The notes under the pieces: model-generated
What the model was told of the DNA's origin: nothing
The model's input: only the letters and a program-made list of their open reading frames with translations
The model's database searches: none
Origin: Bacillus cytotoxicus
GTDB taxonomy: Bacteria; Bacillota; Bacilli; Bacillales; Bacillaceae_G
Assembly (NCBI RefSeq): GCF_023715645.1
Contig: NZ_JAMBOP010000015.1
Location: 43,190-107,189, forward strand
Reading direction: 5' to 3'
DNA length: 64,000 bases
In this document: in pieces, positions 7,801-17,627 of the stretch
Layout of the letters: each line of letters opens with the position of its first letter
Position numbering within the stretch: position 1 is the first letter of the stretch
Position numbers and translations under genes: made by a program

Positions 7801-10800
7801 TCATAACAAATGTGACTCATTTGTATTTTGATTCATCATCCCAATGCGCATCATCTCATTTCGAATACCCTCAAGTAACGTATTTTCAAGACTCATCTCA
7901 TTAAACAATTGCCAAAGATGAATCACTTCATTTTCAATATACTCCGCATCATTTATTTTTGTTAATAAAACAAAAAATAATGTTGCATATACTTTAGGAC
8001 ATTGGTGGATCAACTCACTTTTTCCAAGTAGCTGCCTTAATAAATTCTCCAATGCTTGTTTTTCATCTTGCAATGAACATATAGAAAAATACGATAAAAC
8101 AGTTTCAATTCCTTTTTCAGCAATACTGTCCATATATAACACAAAACGCAAAAAGATGATATATTCTTTCTTAGATATGATGCTCATCATAGGACGTTCA
8201 ACTAAAAAACCTGCAAGCCAATCTTTCCAAAATTTTTGTTGTTCTTTTAAGCTTAAAGTTTTTACATAATACGATAAATTTTCTATAAACTTTACTTTCT
8301 CCATCTCTTCTCCCTGTATAAAAAGAGCATACAACCAATCTATTTGTTCATCCCAATATAAAATACACTTTAAAAAGACGAGACTTAACCATTTCCTAAA
8401 GACATCTTGTGTTTGTGCATTCAACAAATGAAAATGTCGAACAGCAAAAGCAATATATTTCTTTGTTTGTATAAATAAAGGTAAGTTAATTTGCGTATTT
8501 ACAAACCCTGCCCATGCATACTTTGTTTCCTCTTTGTTTTTTTGCAAATCTAAGTAAGGAATTAGATGTTTTCTGCACCAATGCTTCTCGATATGAAAGA
8601 GAAATGTTAAATCAGCTGTAAGCCTCGCAATCATAATATTTACGTAGTAAGATTTTTCCCTCATTTGCTCTTCAAATACATACAAATACGCATGTATATT
8701 TCGATCATATAAATGTTCATATGCAAGAAGTTTTAATAAAGCTGCTGTTATTTTCCCTACCGGATGCTGAACTGCCTCATTATAGTAATCTGTTTGCTCT
8801 TTACCTTTACCTTGCTCTCCTTTCATAACATGAGGAAATAACGAAAAAGCAAGTTGTTTTACTGCTCGAATTGTATCTTCTTGAAATTCTGCTAACAGAT
8901 TGCTCTTTTCATATAGAAAACTACTAATTAGCCAATGATACGTCACATACCTTACAAATTGATGCAGCAATGGTAAAATCTCTTGTATATTTTTATCTGT
9001 TAATTGGCGATTATTGCGCCACTCTCTAATTAATACAAACCATACTTCTTTACTCACTTCTTTATATCCAATTAATTGATACGCAAGCGAAATACTCCAT
9101 TGTACATTTGTTTTACAAGCCTTTGAAAGCATTTCTAAAAAATGATGTTTCTCAACCAATCCTTCTTGTGAATATTGAATGACCTGCCTTACCATTTCTT
9201 CTTCTTTCATATGCAATAAGCCATCTATTGTTAAATTGCATGTGATTGGTTGTAATGTCCGCTCCTCTTGTAAATCCGGAAATTTCCTTGATAAAAAATG
9301 AGGGAATTTCAGTTTCATAGATTCATATGTTTGCTTCGTAGATTCATGATTTGGAACGCACAAATAAAGCCAATCGATTAAGTTACAAGCCAAATAACAC
9401 GTCTTTTCTTCAAACTGTTTCACTATGGTTGCTAGTACTTTTTGTTTCGTATGTTCAGCTGCATGTTCATAATGATTCTTTAACAGTTGAAAGACTTCAT
9501 GCTTACAAGTGTCTTCAGTAAGCAGTTGATGTTGCAACAACCATTCTATTTTTTCATTTTCCGTTCGAAAAACAGTATGGTTCATACTATGCACTGCAAT
9601 TCGCTTCTGCAATGTATTCCCAAATTCCATCATAAAAGAAATATAAAAGTTTGCTTTATCTTCATAATGGACACAGGCATAGTCCAGACAATCTCTAACT
9701 ATATTAATTAAAAACGAAAATTCACGTGGTTGGCTATCTTGCTCATGTGGTTCGATTGCACTTCGTAAACCACTAACTGAGTCATAGATCTCAAGCGCTT
9801 GTTGTTTTAGCGTTAATCTCTGCAGTTTTTCTAATCCAATCTGTAATATTGGGATCGAAAAATAAGAAAGGTGCGGCTTCAATTTCACTTCCCATATGTG
9901 CTGCAGTCTTGAAAAATTTGCAGTTGATAGATGGTTTGTTTCCGCTAACTCTATAACATCTTGCATTTCATGTTCCCATTGCCGAAGTCGCTTTAATTTA
10001 AGTTTTCCATCTAATATACAAGTAAGTAAAAGAACCATAACTTCTTTATGTTCCGGGTACGTACATTTGTTAAGCAAAGAAGGCAGACTTTCGCTGAAAA
10101 ATTCATTTCTTTTCGCCTTTTCTAACAATAATAACAGCCACTTCGCAAATGAAACTATATCTATAGGTTGTTCCGTATCTACTAAAAAGGTACATATCGT
10201 ATTCCAAAACAAAGTAGATATTTCCGTATTATTTTTATACATTAACTGAAATAATTCATTTTGGTGGCTTACTAAAAAATGATCAACAATCCACTGTGCA
10301 AGCAACTGATCTTTCTCAGAAGTCTCTGCTTCCTCTGAAAATAAATTCCGCAGTTGTCCTTCTTTTTCTAACCATTCCACCCATTCGTAGTCTCTTGCAA
10401 ATTCTACAAAATAACGAAGTGTCTCAATTTTTTTTACAGATTGTTTAATATAAGACAGTTGTTCCTGCTCCAAAGATGGAGGAACAGTTACAATATCACG
10501 AATTCGTGTTCTTTTTGTAATATAATTATCACCCATTAACTCTGCCCATCGCTGCACTGCTTTTGCTAATGATTGATGATTTTGCGCCTTATTTGGATAG
10601 ACAATAGGCTTAATCCCTAAATGCTCCCAGTGATATGTATTATCTCCCTCCGCAACAAAGGCATACCGCCTCGTACTTGGTGGTAATCCGGTTGCTAAAT
10701 ATTTCATAACAGGGTCATTATGGCTATATCCAATAAACAAAACCGTATAATTAGAAAATAAATCAACTAAAAATCGCCTTGCCCATCCTTCTGTTAAATA

Positions 10801-11313
10801 AGCCCTTCCAAAATCACCGTCTGTCAAAATTAAATTTTCTTCTTCTTGTTCCACATTCCCATGAATATATGCCAATCCTTTAAATGCTCTTCCCGTTGGA
10901 AGTGCCGGAGCATAATATATATTTATTTTACGGTTTGATTCCTCAAGTACCGTCGTAAAATGCTGATCAAAATTTGTCGTTACAATCCGAACATTTTCAT
11001 TAGCTGCAAATAGTTGCAAAATAGCATAATGCAATGGATTGGGTTTTGAATATGCTACATGGACAAGATTCTTCGCAATCTGATGAACATTTTTTGTTTT
11101 CGCAATTTTCCCGAGATAATAATCGTGCGGTTCATTTTCCTCACGTTTCTCCATATATAGAGTGTTCGCAATATCATCCACTAAATCATCAAAATTTGGT
11201 AAGTTTGAATTTCCTTTCATAGATACTCCAGCTCCAACAAATAAAACCAGTTTTCCTTGTTCGAGTTTATCAAAGAGTTCATCTGGAATTTCTACTTGTG
11301 AAGTAATCCACAC
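7801..11313 (-). CDS. Large SIR2-domain protein, candidate anti-phage sirtuin
   Basis: An 1170-residue protein. Residues about 10-260 form a SIR2-like NAD-binding domain: GAGVS at 27-31, TTNFD at 112-116, the catalytic-type His in IHGN at 151, and GYSHNDP at 195-201. The Cys4 zinc finger of deacetylase sirtuins is absent. The remaining 900 residues are helical, rich in Trp, Leu and Lys, with no enzymatic motif. This layout is that of defence-associated sirtuins (DSR type), which deplete NAD+ on sensing a phage protein, and of SIR2 proteins with a DUF4020-like C-terminus. The start is GTG behind a ggggg-rich site. It stands alone with no partner gene. The defence role is an inference. Confidence 0.8.
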   Translation of the reverse strand: MWITSQVEIPDELFDKLEQGKLVLFVGAGVSMKGNSNLPNFDDLVDDIANTLYMEKREENEPHDYYLGKIAKTKNVHQIAKNLVHVAYSKPNPLHYAILQLFAANENVRIVTTNFDQHFTTVLEESNRKINIYYAPALPTGRAFKGLAYIHGNVEQEEENLILTDGDFGRAYLTEGWARRFLVDLFSNYTVLFIGYSHNDPVMKYLATGLPPSTRRYAFVAEGDNTYHWEHLGIKPIVYPNKAQNHQSLAKAVQRWAELMGDNYITKRTRIRDIVTVPPSLEQEQLSYIKQSVKKIETLRYFVEFARDYEWVEWLEKEGQLRNLFSEEAETSEKDQLLAQWIVDHFLVSHQNELFQLMYKNNTEISTLFWNTICTFLVDTEQPIDIVSFAKWLLLLLEKAKRNEFFSESLPSLLNKCTYPEHKEVMVLLLTCILDGKLKLKRLRQWEHEMQDVIELAETNHLSTANFSRLQHIWEVKLKPHLSYFSIPILQIGLEKLQRLTLKQQALEIYDSVSGLRSAIEPHEQDSQPREFSFLINIVRDCLDYACVHYEDKANFYISFMMEFGNTLQKRIAVHSMNHTVFRTENEKIEWLLQHQLLTEDTCKHEVFQLLKNHYEHAAEHTKQKVLATIVKQFEEKTCYLACNLIDWLYLCVPNHESTKQTYESMKLKFPHFLSRKFPDLQEERTLQPITCNLTIDGLLHMKEEEMVRQVIQYSQEGLVEKHHFLEMLSKACKTNVQWSISLAYQLIGYKEVSKEVWFVLIREWRNNRQLTDKNIQEILPLLHQFVRYVTYHWLISSFLYEKSNLLAEFQEDTIRAVKQLAFSLFPHVMKGEQGKGKEQTDYYNEAVQHPVGKITAALLKLLAYEHLYDRNIHAYLYVFEEQMREKSYYVNIMIARLTADLTFLFHIEKHWCRKHLIPYLDLQKNKEETKYAWAGFVNTQINLPLFIQTKKYIAFAVRHFHLLNAQTQDVFRKWLSLVFLKCILYWDEQIDWLYALFIQGEEMEKVKFIENLSYYVKTLSLKEQQKFWKDWLAGFLVERPMMSIISKKEYIIFLRFVLYMDSIAEKGIETVLSYFSICSLQDEKQALENLLRQLLGKSELIHQCPKVYATLFFVLLTKINDAEYIENEVIHLWQLFNEMSLENTLLEGIRNEMMRIGMMNQNTNESHLL

Positions 11314-11611
11314 CCCGATCCCCCCTTACCTAAAAATGTTAATTTTCTCTTTTTAAATATAACATTTTCTAATTATTTTTTAAAGATTCAGACAAGTGAA
11401 ACCAAATAAAAATTTCAAACTCATATTAAAAATTACACTTAAAATGACAAAAAAAGAAATAGAATAAATACAAAAAGCATTGGATTAACTTATAATCACG
11501 TATTGATCTTCCGTCTTTTTTAGTAAACACCTTGCATGTTGCAATTTTAAATTTCCATGTATAAAGTCCCTTTTTTCATTCAAACTAAATAGAAAAAGAG
11601 AGGTTCAGATA
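11314..11611. other. Intergenic region between divergent genes
   Basis: This AT-rich spacer separates the SIR2 gene (minus) from the DUF2512 gene (plus), and should hold both promoters. I see no repeat, hairpin or small frame with a ribosome binding site apart from the aaaaagagagg before 11612. Confidence 0.5.
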
Positions 11612-12061
11612 ATGAATCATATTACGATTATGCTTATCAAATTTATATCCTGTATGATCGCCTTTGCGATTGCTTTGGATTTATTCTTTGATGCAACAAT
11701 AGTTGACATCTTTTCTTTTAGTTTATTTGTTACAATCGCTTCGTATATGCTAGGAGATCAAATTATCTTACCGCGAGCGGGAAATAGGGCTGCACTCATG
11801 GTTGATTTCCTTTTTACTTATATGAGTGTATGGATTTTCGGAAGCGTACTTTTAGATAACTATATGCAAATTGCCTGGGGCAGTATTTTATCAGCCATCA
11901 TCATTACAGGAGCAGAAATTTTTGTGCACCGCTATTTAATGGAGCGCATTGCTACTTATCAAACAATTGAAAGAAAGCCTTTAACTTTCAACAATTCATT
12001 AGCTTATGGAACAGAATTTGCAGCGGAGCAAGATACTATAGATACGAAAAAACGGAAATGA
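11612..12061 (+). CDS. DUF2512 (YndM-like) membrane protein
   Basis: A 149-residue protein with four predicted membrane segments (about residues 4-24, 30-48, 64-84 and 90-108) and a charged cytoplasmic tail. The LGDQIILPRAGN loop and the VDF segment in the third helix match the DUF2512/YndM family of Bacillus membrane proteins, whose function is not known. The ribosome binding site is aaaaagagagg, ten bases ahead of the ATG. The gene is monocistronic and followed by a terminator. Confidence 0.85.
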   Translation: MNHITIMLIKFISCMIAFAIALDLFFDATIVDIFSFSLFVTIASYMLGDQIILPRAGNRAALMVDFLFTYMSVWIFGSVLLDNYMQIAWGSILSAIIITGAEIFVHRYLMERIATYQTIERKPLTFNNSLAYGTEFAAEQDTIDTKKRK

Positions 12062-12116
12062 TGCAACGACTTTAAAGATTTAATTTGTATAATAATACGT
12101 TCTTGAACAAAAAGAA

Positions 12117-12149
12117 AAATCCTGAGAATTACTATTTTCAGGATTTTTT
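12117..12149 (+). terminator. Rho-independent terminator
   Basis: The stem aaatcctga/tcaggattt is followed by a T run and ends the DUF2512 transcript. Confidence 0.85.
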
Positions 12150-12257
12150 GTCTAATTGAGGTCATTTGTTTATCAACTACAATTCACCCCGCATGTCGTT
12201 TATAAAGAAGCCGATAAAGAACGACATACAAAAGTGAGATTTTATAAAGTGAAACTT

Positions 12258-12508
12258 TAATCAGTGGGGGTTTTCTTCATCCCCCACTGATTATTAGCCC
12301 TCACCAATCGGGCTTTTACGGGCAGTTTATCTCCCACCTAACTTCTTAAGAAAAGCGGAAGCGGCTCGCCCAGAATCGCAGGACGTTGGAGTCCCTGACA
12401 AAGAGGCGCTTTTTGCCTCGTCGGAGGGGGCGAAACGACCGGAGATTCTAGCCGCTAGAGCTAGACAATGCTTTCACCGAATTTTGAGGTGGGAGTATTA
12501 CTGCCCGT
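12258..12508. repeat. Highly base-paired intergenic repeat, possible structured RNA
   Basis: The unit begins with a perfect 13-base hairpin (12258-12270 with 12281-12293). A second hairpin pairs 12296-12300 with 12310-12314. A multibranched domain follows with nested outer stems 12318-12326/12500-12508 and 12331-12339/12487-12495. Inside lie 12360-12366/12450-12456 and 12372-12377/12444-12449, with small hairpins at 12381-12394 and 12403-12419. It is far more GC-rich than its surroundings. I recall similar sequence between genes in many Bacillus cereus-group genomes, but could not check this. Confidence 0.75.
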
Positions 12509-12530
12509 TAATGCGGGATAAAAAAACTAT

Positions 12531-13235
12531 TCATTTCAACATTTGAACTTTTCTCCAATATCCCCTATCTTTATGATACAAAATTAAAGCAACCACTAAA
12601 ATGCCTGATGCAATCCAAATCGATTTAATTCCTATATGAGTCGTGGAAAATGTTCCTAACAATGCACCAACTATAAAAGAAAGGATGATAACAAGAAATT
12701 CTTTAAATCGTGTTTTCTCTTCCTGATCATGTTTTATAAATGCTAAATATGCCGCCTGTGTTGCAGTACGAAGATTGCCTGTTGTCATCGTTGAATTATA
12801 GGCCCACTTGTCAAGTTTATTAAAAGTAGAAATTTGTAAAGACGATACAAACGCAATACATACTGTCACCACTATGTTAGGAATACTATTTGGCAAAAAG
12901 CCTACAACAATCAAAACGATACATTCTAGAATAAGAATTGAGCGTCTATAACTATGCAACACATGCCTTATATGAGGAGTCTTCACGATTTCTGATATTA
13001 AAACCCCTAACACAAAAGCTAAAATAGGCGGAATATAAAGCGAAGCATTATACCATTCTCCGTTAGCTGCTCTTATAGCGAGTAATACTACATTCCCTGT
13101 CTGTGCATTAGCAAACACTCCATCCCTACTGATGAAAGTATAAGCATCTAAAAAGCCTCCAACTACCGCTAACAAAACACCTAAATAAATAGAGTTTGAA
13201 GATAATGAGGGGATTGTACTTAGTTTGTCTTTCAT
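12531..13235 (-). CDS. DUF1275 (YoaK-like) membrane protein
   Basis: A 234-residue protein with about six membrane segments. The GGFLDAYTFISRDGVFANAQTGNVV segment (residues 26-50) contains the N-A-Q-T-G-N signature of the DUF1275/YoaK family. A second family motif occurs at NSTMTTGNLR (around residue 150). The function of the family is not established; it is often annotated as a permease. The ribosome binding site aaggagataat precedes the ATG. The structured repeat at 12258-12508 lies immediately downstream and may act as its terminator. Confidence 0.88.
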   Translation of the reverse strand: MKDKLSTIPSLSSNSIYLGVLLAVVGGFLDAYTFISRDGVFANAQTGNVVLLAIRAANGEWYNASLYIPPILAFVLGVLISEIVKTPHIRHVLHSYRRSILILECIVLIVVGFLPNSIPNIVVTVCIAFVSSLQISTFNKLDKWAYNSTMTTGNLRTATQAAYLAFIKHDQEEKTRFKEFLVIILSFIVGALLGTFSTTHIGIKSIWIASGILVVALILYHKDRGYWRKVQMLK

Positions 13236-13888
13236 ATTATTATCTCCTTGTACCTTTTGTTACATATGTTATCCTTTTCATAAACATAAAAAATTTGCGA
13301 AATATTTCACAAGATATTCGCGATACATATCTTGATGTTACTTCCTTATACTTTTTCCTAATATGATATAATACCATACCAAGTTTTTCACCTACAATCA
13401 ACACAATTATTGAACATGTTGTAATTGTTTCATTTCGTTCACAATTATAAGTTTTATCTTAATAATAGATTATTGATTTAACGTAAAATTAGTTATAAAA
13501 AGATATTTTATCAAAATAATAAAAAGGAAGAATAGCGAAAACATAAGACGTTCTCTATTGAGTCACAAAATATAAAAACACAAGAAAAATTAACACATAA
13601 AAGCGGTAGAATTCACACATGAATTCGTACCGCTTTTATGTGTTTTAATATTTCAAGATCTTTCATGTGGAAAAAGAAAAAAGTTAATGAATCAACTGTT
13701 CGTTATACTCACAATTTATCCTTTTTTCTTTTCCCTCTTTAATCATTTTCCACATATAAAGTGCATACACAACAAATAGCCAAGTTTTAATCTTAACTGT
13801 TTGTTGTGTTATAAAATAATCGAGTAATAAATTACTATAAGTGATGTTGTTTTAAATTCCGAATTCCCCTTTCAATACACTGCACCTA
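13236..13888. other. Long intergenic region with one hairpin
   Basis: This is 650 bases of AT-rich sequence with no convincing coding frame on either strand. The only clear structure is the hairpin at 13592-13646. Confidence 0.5.
13592..13646. terminator. Long bidirectional hairpin
   Basis: A perfect 17-base stem (13592-13608 with 13628-13644) encloses a second inner palindrome (gaattc...gaattc). It has A-rich and T-rich sides, so it can act as a terminator in both directions, although no gene ends right next to it. Confidence 0.75.
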
Positions 13889-14824
13889 TCACTTTTCATC
13901 CAAAAACATATGTGGTTCATACCATAAAGGTTTTACAACTTCAAAACCTTTATGATCCTCCAGTATATTATGTAGCCTTCCTATCATTTCATCTAATTGA
14001 TGCGGCGCAAAACGTAATGACCACATTACTGAAGAAAAGATAACCATCCCAGCATAAATAGAATAAAGCATCCAAAAATCTTCAGGGACATTATAGTTAA
14101 AATAGCCTTGAATTTGCCCTATTGAAAATGGAATGCTCTCATTTCTTTGAAATAGCGCTATTTTTACAAAATCATGAATGGGATCTCCCCAATCAAAATT
14201 ATTAAAATCAATGACCCCAGCATACCTATTATTGTTTACAATAATATTTTGCAAATGAAAATCATCGTGCTGAAATCGATTTGGACGTTCCTTTAATAAA
14301 TACTTATTTTTTTCAATAAAGTTAATAACCTTTTGATCGTTTTCAATCTTTATTCCACTTTCTTTATAAGCATCAAGGTATCGATAATGCTTTTGCATTG
14401 CTTGTTCATACCAAGATTTGATATGAACAGGCGCCTCAAGCAAATACATTCTAGATAACTGTTCTCCTGCCTCTATACCAATCTTGTATTGCTCTTGATC
14501 AGTAAGAACGGTTAGCGCCTCTTTTGCATCAACACCCTCAATAAAGGAATAAATAGTGTAGCAAGAATTCAATTCGTCTATAATTCCGATTTCAATTGGC
14601 TCAGGGGATTTAACATCATATCCTTGCATTCTTTGCAATATTTGAAACTCATTCTTTTTCCTTTCATATCCTTCTAAATCACCTATTCTGAGTAAAAATT
14701 TTTCATCATCAGAATAGACTACATACTTTTCATCTGGAGAATATCCTTTAGATATTTTTTCAATTCTGTTAGCACACTGTAAGAAGCCAATTTTTTCTTG
14801 AAGAATTTGAGGAATATTCTCCAT
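13889..14824 (-). CDS. APH family phosphotransferase
   Basis: A 311-residue kinase of the aminoglycoside/choline phosphotransferase fold. The catalytic loop is QHDDFHLQNIIV (H-x-D-x4-N, near residue 188), and the Mg-binding motif is VIDFNNFDWGDP (about residue 203). The N-lobe has the YEKK-like segment and YSFIEGVDAKEAL hinge. Family members phosphorylate aminoglycosides, macrolides, choline or sugars; the substrate is not predictable here. The ribosome binding site ggaggtaaac overlaps the end of a short upstream frame (14769-14912), which suggests coupling. Confidence 0.87.
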   Translation of the reverse strand: MENIPQILQEKIGFLQCANRIEKISKGYSPDEKYVVYSDDEKFLLRIGDLEGYERKKNEFQILQRMQGYDVKSPEPIEIGIIDELNSCYTIYSFIEGVDAKEALTVLTDQEQYKIGIEAGEQLSRMYLLEAPVHIKSWYEQAMQKHYRYLDAYKESGIKIENDQKVINFIEKNKYLLKERPNRFQHDDFHLQNIIVNNNRYAGVIDFNNFDWGDPIHDFVKIALFQRNESIPFSIGQIQGYFNYNVPEDFWMLYSIYAGMVIFSSVMWSLRFAPHQLDEMIGRLHNILEDHKGFEVVKPLWYEPHMFLDEK

Positions 14825-14912
14825 CGTTTACCTCCATTAACTGTAGAGGATATTTTAATTTTAGGCGTAGATCATCTGTATGTACCGTTCCTAATATACC
14901 AATTTCATCCAT
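14769..14912 (-). pseudogene. Short N-terminal gene remnant overlapping the APH gene
   Basis: After a strong site (ggaggagagg) an ATG at 14912 opens 47 codons beginning MDEIGILGTVHTDDLRLK. It then runs out of frame through the start of the APH gene to a TAA at 14769. The start looks like a genuine protein N-terminus, but the later codons are merely APH sequence in another frame. I read it as a truncated gene whose remainder was deleted. The family is not certain. Confidence 0.45.
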
Positions 14913-14934
14913 ACAAACCTCTCCTCCATGTACT

Positions 14935-15960
14935 CTACTTCAAGTTCCACTCAAACCATCTACCATGTCCATCTGTTTCTCCAACTGTTTGATTATATTC
15001 AATACCATTTAGAAAATAATCAAGGTGCAGTTTTCGATCCCACATATTGTTATATAGATGGAAAACGTCTCGTTTACTCCCAATCGTTTTTATTTTTTCT
15101 ATTAGTTCATACTTAGATTCTTCTGGTATTTGATTTGCAACGTGAGTATGAAAAATACAAATTGCAGTATCCTCTGGAAGATTTTCTGCAACTTCTGTAA
15201 GTAATGCGACGCCATCACCTTCTACAAGTTTTACTGGATTTTCAATGAAACATGTAGATGCCTTGTCAAAAAGTGCTAGCCTTTCTTCGTGTTCAGGCCA
15301 AATAAGCGCTTTTAACCACAAATAATCTTCAAAATTGTTTAAGTCACTTATATGTAAGTCTAATCCTACTTTTGAAGCTACTGGAGGACTTGTTAAAAGA
15401 AATGGCGGTGCACCATCTCCTTTTATTTCAGACGTTATATGGACATCCGAGTTTCTATCTCCGAAAACCTCATTTGTTCCATAAGAGTAACTATACTTGT
15501 CCCACAACAATTGAAGACCAGCACTTGTCCCAATTTCTATGAATGATAGCGGTTTCTTGGCAACGCTATAAATATAACAAAATATCGGATACAAATACGC
15601 GCAGCGCCTCACTTCATTAGTCTGTACTAACTTACTCTTTAATAGAGAAATAATTTCAGCTTTATACACTTGGCAAAAATCCTTAAAATAAACAAAAGAA
15701 TCTTCTATTTCTCTTGGATTGTTAGTAATACTCGGATAATACTCTTTTAAAACATGTTCTTCTCCTTTTAACAAAAGATAATGAACAGCACCTAGAAGTA
15801 AATTAGGAACTGGTTGCCCTTCTCGAGAATTCATACATAGTTCCAATAATTCTTCATCTTCAGAAATTTTAACGGATAAATACTCATATAATTCACTTGA
15901 ACCTCTACATTCCAGTTTGGCGAAATTTTTGAATCGTTCAGATAGTTGTGTTGTATTCAC
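14935..15960 (-). CDS. DUF2332 family protein
   Basis: A 341-residue soluble protein matching DUF2332. It has an N-terminal helical region (FAKLECRGSSELYEYLS), the PNLLLGAVHYLLLKG motif (about residue 50), and a methyltransferase-like core with SFIEIGTSAGLQLLWDKY and a later IFHTHVANQIPEE segment. The E-I-G-x-S-A-G-L glycine loop suggests SAM binding, but no enzyme activity is established for the family. The frame begins at an ATG after ggaggggt. It lies just upstream of the remnant at 14912 on the same strand. Confidence 0.85.
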   Translation of the reverse strand: MNTTQLSERFKNFAKLECRGSSELYEYLSVKISEDEELLELCMNSREGQPVPNLLLGAVHYLLLKGEEHVLKEYYPSITNNPREIEDSFVYFKDFCQVYKAEIISLLKSKLVQTNEVRRCAYLYPIFCYIYSVAKKPLSFIEIGTSAGLQLLWDKYSYSYGTNEVFGDRNSDVHITSEIKGDGAPPFLLTSPPVASKVGLDLHISDLNNFEDYLWLKALIWPEHEERLALFDKASTCFIENPVKLVEGDGVALLTEVAENLPEDTAICIFHTHVANQIPEESKYELIEKIKTIGSKRDVFHLYNNMWDRKLHLDYFLNGIEYNQTVGETDGHGRWFEWNLK

Positions 15961-16096
15961 AAGTACCCCTCCTATAAGTAAGAATTTTCTAAAATTATCG
16001 AGACAATCTTATTATAACTGAAATTAATATTATGGTAAATATTTCTTGTTATATTAATATACGAAACCATGTAAGGACTTTTAAAAACAAAAAAGC

Positions 16097-16121
16097 ACAT
16101 CACTTTTGAAAAGTGATGCAC
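16097..16121 (-). terminator. Terminator of the D-serine dehydratase gene
   Basis: On the minus strand gcatcactttt pairs with aaaagtgatg, followed by gcttttttgt. Confidence 0.85.
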
Positions 16122-16148
16122 CCTAAAAAATACATAGGAAGAAGATGA

Positions 16149-17468
16149 TTAACCTTTTTGATAATAGTCTTCCATAATTTGAGGTGGAACCATTCCTCCA
16201 CCTGTTGCCCACATAATATGTGTTGCTTGTTTCATGTTCTCTTGCATTTGATACTGCTGTTGCTTAAAGAGTTGTACCGGCCCGTATACACCTGCCAATG
16301 CTGATGGCTCTAATTTTATTCCTTCTGTATCAGCCATAGCCTTAAGTAATTTATATAACTCTTGGTCACTTACTGTGTAACACCCGCTTAATAACGGTTC
16401 CATCACTTTCCCTACAAATCCTGATGCTCTTCCTACCGCAAGCCCGTCCGCATCCGTCACATTATCAATACCAAAATCTTGGACAGAGATTTGATCATGA
16501 AGACCTGTCAATAAACCAATTAACATACAAGGAGAATGAGTCGGTTCTGCAAAGAAGCAATGTACATGGTCACCAAACAATAATTTTAAACCGAACGCTA
16601 CGCCGCCAGGCCCGCCGCCGACACCACATGGTAAATAAACAAATAACGGATGATCCGCATCAACAATAATATTTTGATCTTGTAATTGCTTTTGTAAGCG
16701 AGAAGCCGCTACAGCGTATCCAAGGAAGAGATTTTTGGAATTCTCGTCATCAACGAAATAACACATCGGATCCGCTTCTGCTTGCTTTCTTCCTTCCTCT
16801 ACCGCCTTACTATAATCCGCTGCATATTCAATAACTGTTACATTTTTGCTGCGTAGTAAATCTTTTTTCCACTGTTTTGCATCAGCGGACATATGAACCG
16901 TTACATTAAATCCAAGTTTAGCACTCATAATCCCAATACTCAGCCCTAAATTCCCTGTTGAGCCTACTGCAATTGAATATTGCGAAAAGAACGTGCGGAA
17001 TGTATCACTATCTAAAACAGAATAATCATCTTGTTTATTTAATAATCCATGTTCCAAAGCTAAATCTTCGGCATGTTTCAGAACTTCATAAATCCCGCCT
17101 CTTGCTTTAATAGATCCTGATATCGGAAGTTGGCTATCACATTTCAGGAATACATTCCCTTCAATATGCTGATTATATTCTTGTTGTAAATGTTGTTTCA
17201 TAGATGGAGTTGCAACTAAAGGAGATTCAATGATTCCACCTGCATCTTTTGTTTCAGGAAAAGCTTTCACAATATACGGTGCAAAACGTTTTAATCTTTC
17301 CTCCGCATCCGTTACATCATCTTTAGTAAGGGGTGCTTTTTGAATTCCTGTTTCGAATTCTTCTTTATTCGGATTCACCCAAAATACTTCCTCCGTCAAA
17401 ACGATTTGATTTAATAAAGGATGCTTTTCTTTTAACATTTGTATAGCTTCGTTGTCATACTTCTTCAT
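16149..17468 (-). CDS. dsdA: D-serine ammonia-lyase (dehydratase)
   Basis: A PLP enzyme that converts D-serine to pyruvate and ammonia. At 439 residues it is full length. The PLP lysine is in [11 protein letters not shown] (about residue 122), the substrate-loop motif is [11 protein letters not shown] (about 168), and the phosphate-binding glycine loop is [15 protein letters not shown] (about 283). These are the DsdA fold II signatures. A divergently transcribed XRE-cupin regulator lies 160 bp upstream, which suggests local control. The ribosome binding site is agggagaatgc. Confidence 0.93.
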   Translation of the reverse strand: MKKYDNEAIQMLKEKHPLLNQIVLTEEVFWVNPNKEEFETGIQKAPLTKDDVTDAEERLKRFAPYIVKAFPETKDAGGIIESPLVATPSMKQHLQQEYNQHIEGNVFLKCDSQLPISGSIKARGGIYEVLKHAEDLALEHGLLNKQDDYSVLDSDTFRTFFSQYSIAVGSTGNLGLSIGIMSAKLGFNVTVHMSADAKQWKKDLLRSKNVTVIEYAADYSKAVEEGRKQAEADPMCYFVDDENSKNLFLGYAVAASRLQKQLQDQNIIVDADHPLFVYLPCGVGGGPGGVAFGLKLLFGDHVHCFFAEPTHSPCMLIGLLTGLHDQISVQDFGIDNVTDADGLAVGRASGFVGKVMEPLLSGCYTVSDQELYKLLKAMADTEGIKLEPSALAGVYGPVQLFKQQQYQMQENMKQATHIMWATGGGMVPPQIMEDYYQKG

Positions 17469-17627
17469 TCGAGCATTCTCCCTTCATAATTCCCACTATA
17501 TTATCATTTCAAAATTTAAACTTATTTATTATAATTAAAATAAATTTAACACATAAACCCAATTAATTAAATATAAATTAATAAATTTTAATTAAATTTA
17601 ACAAAGATAAATAAAAGGAGCATTACC

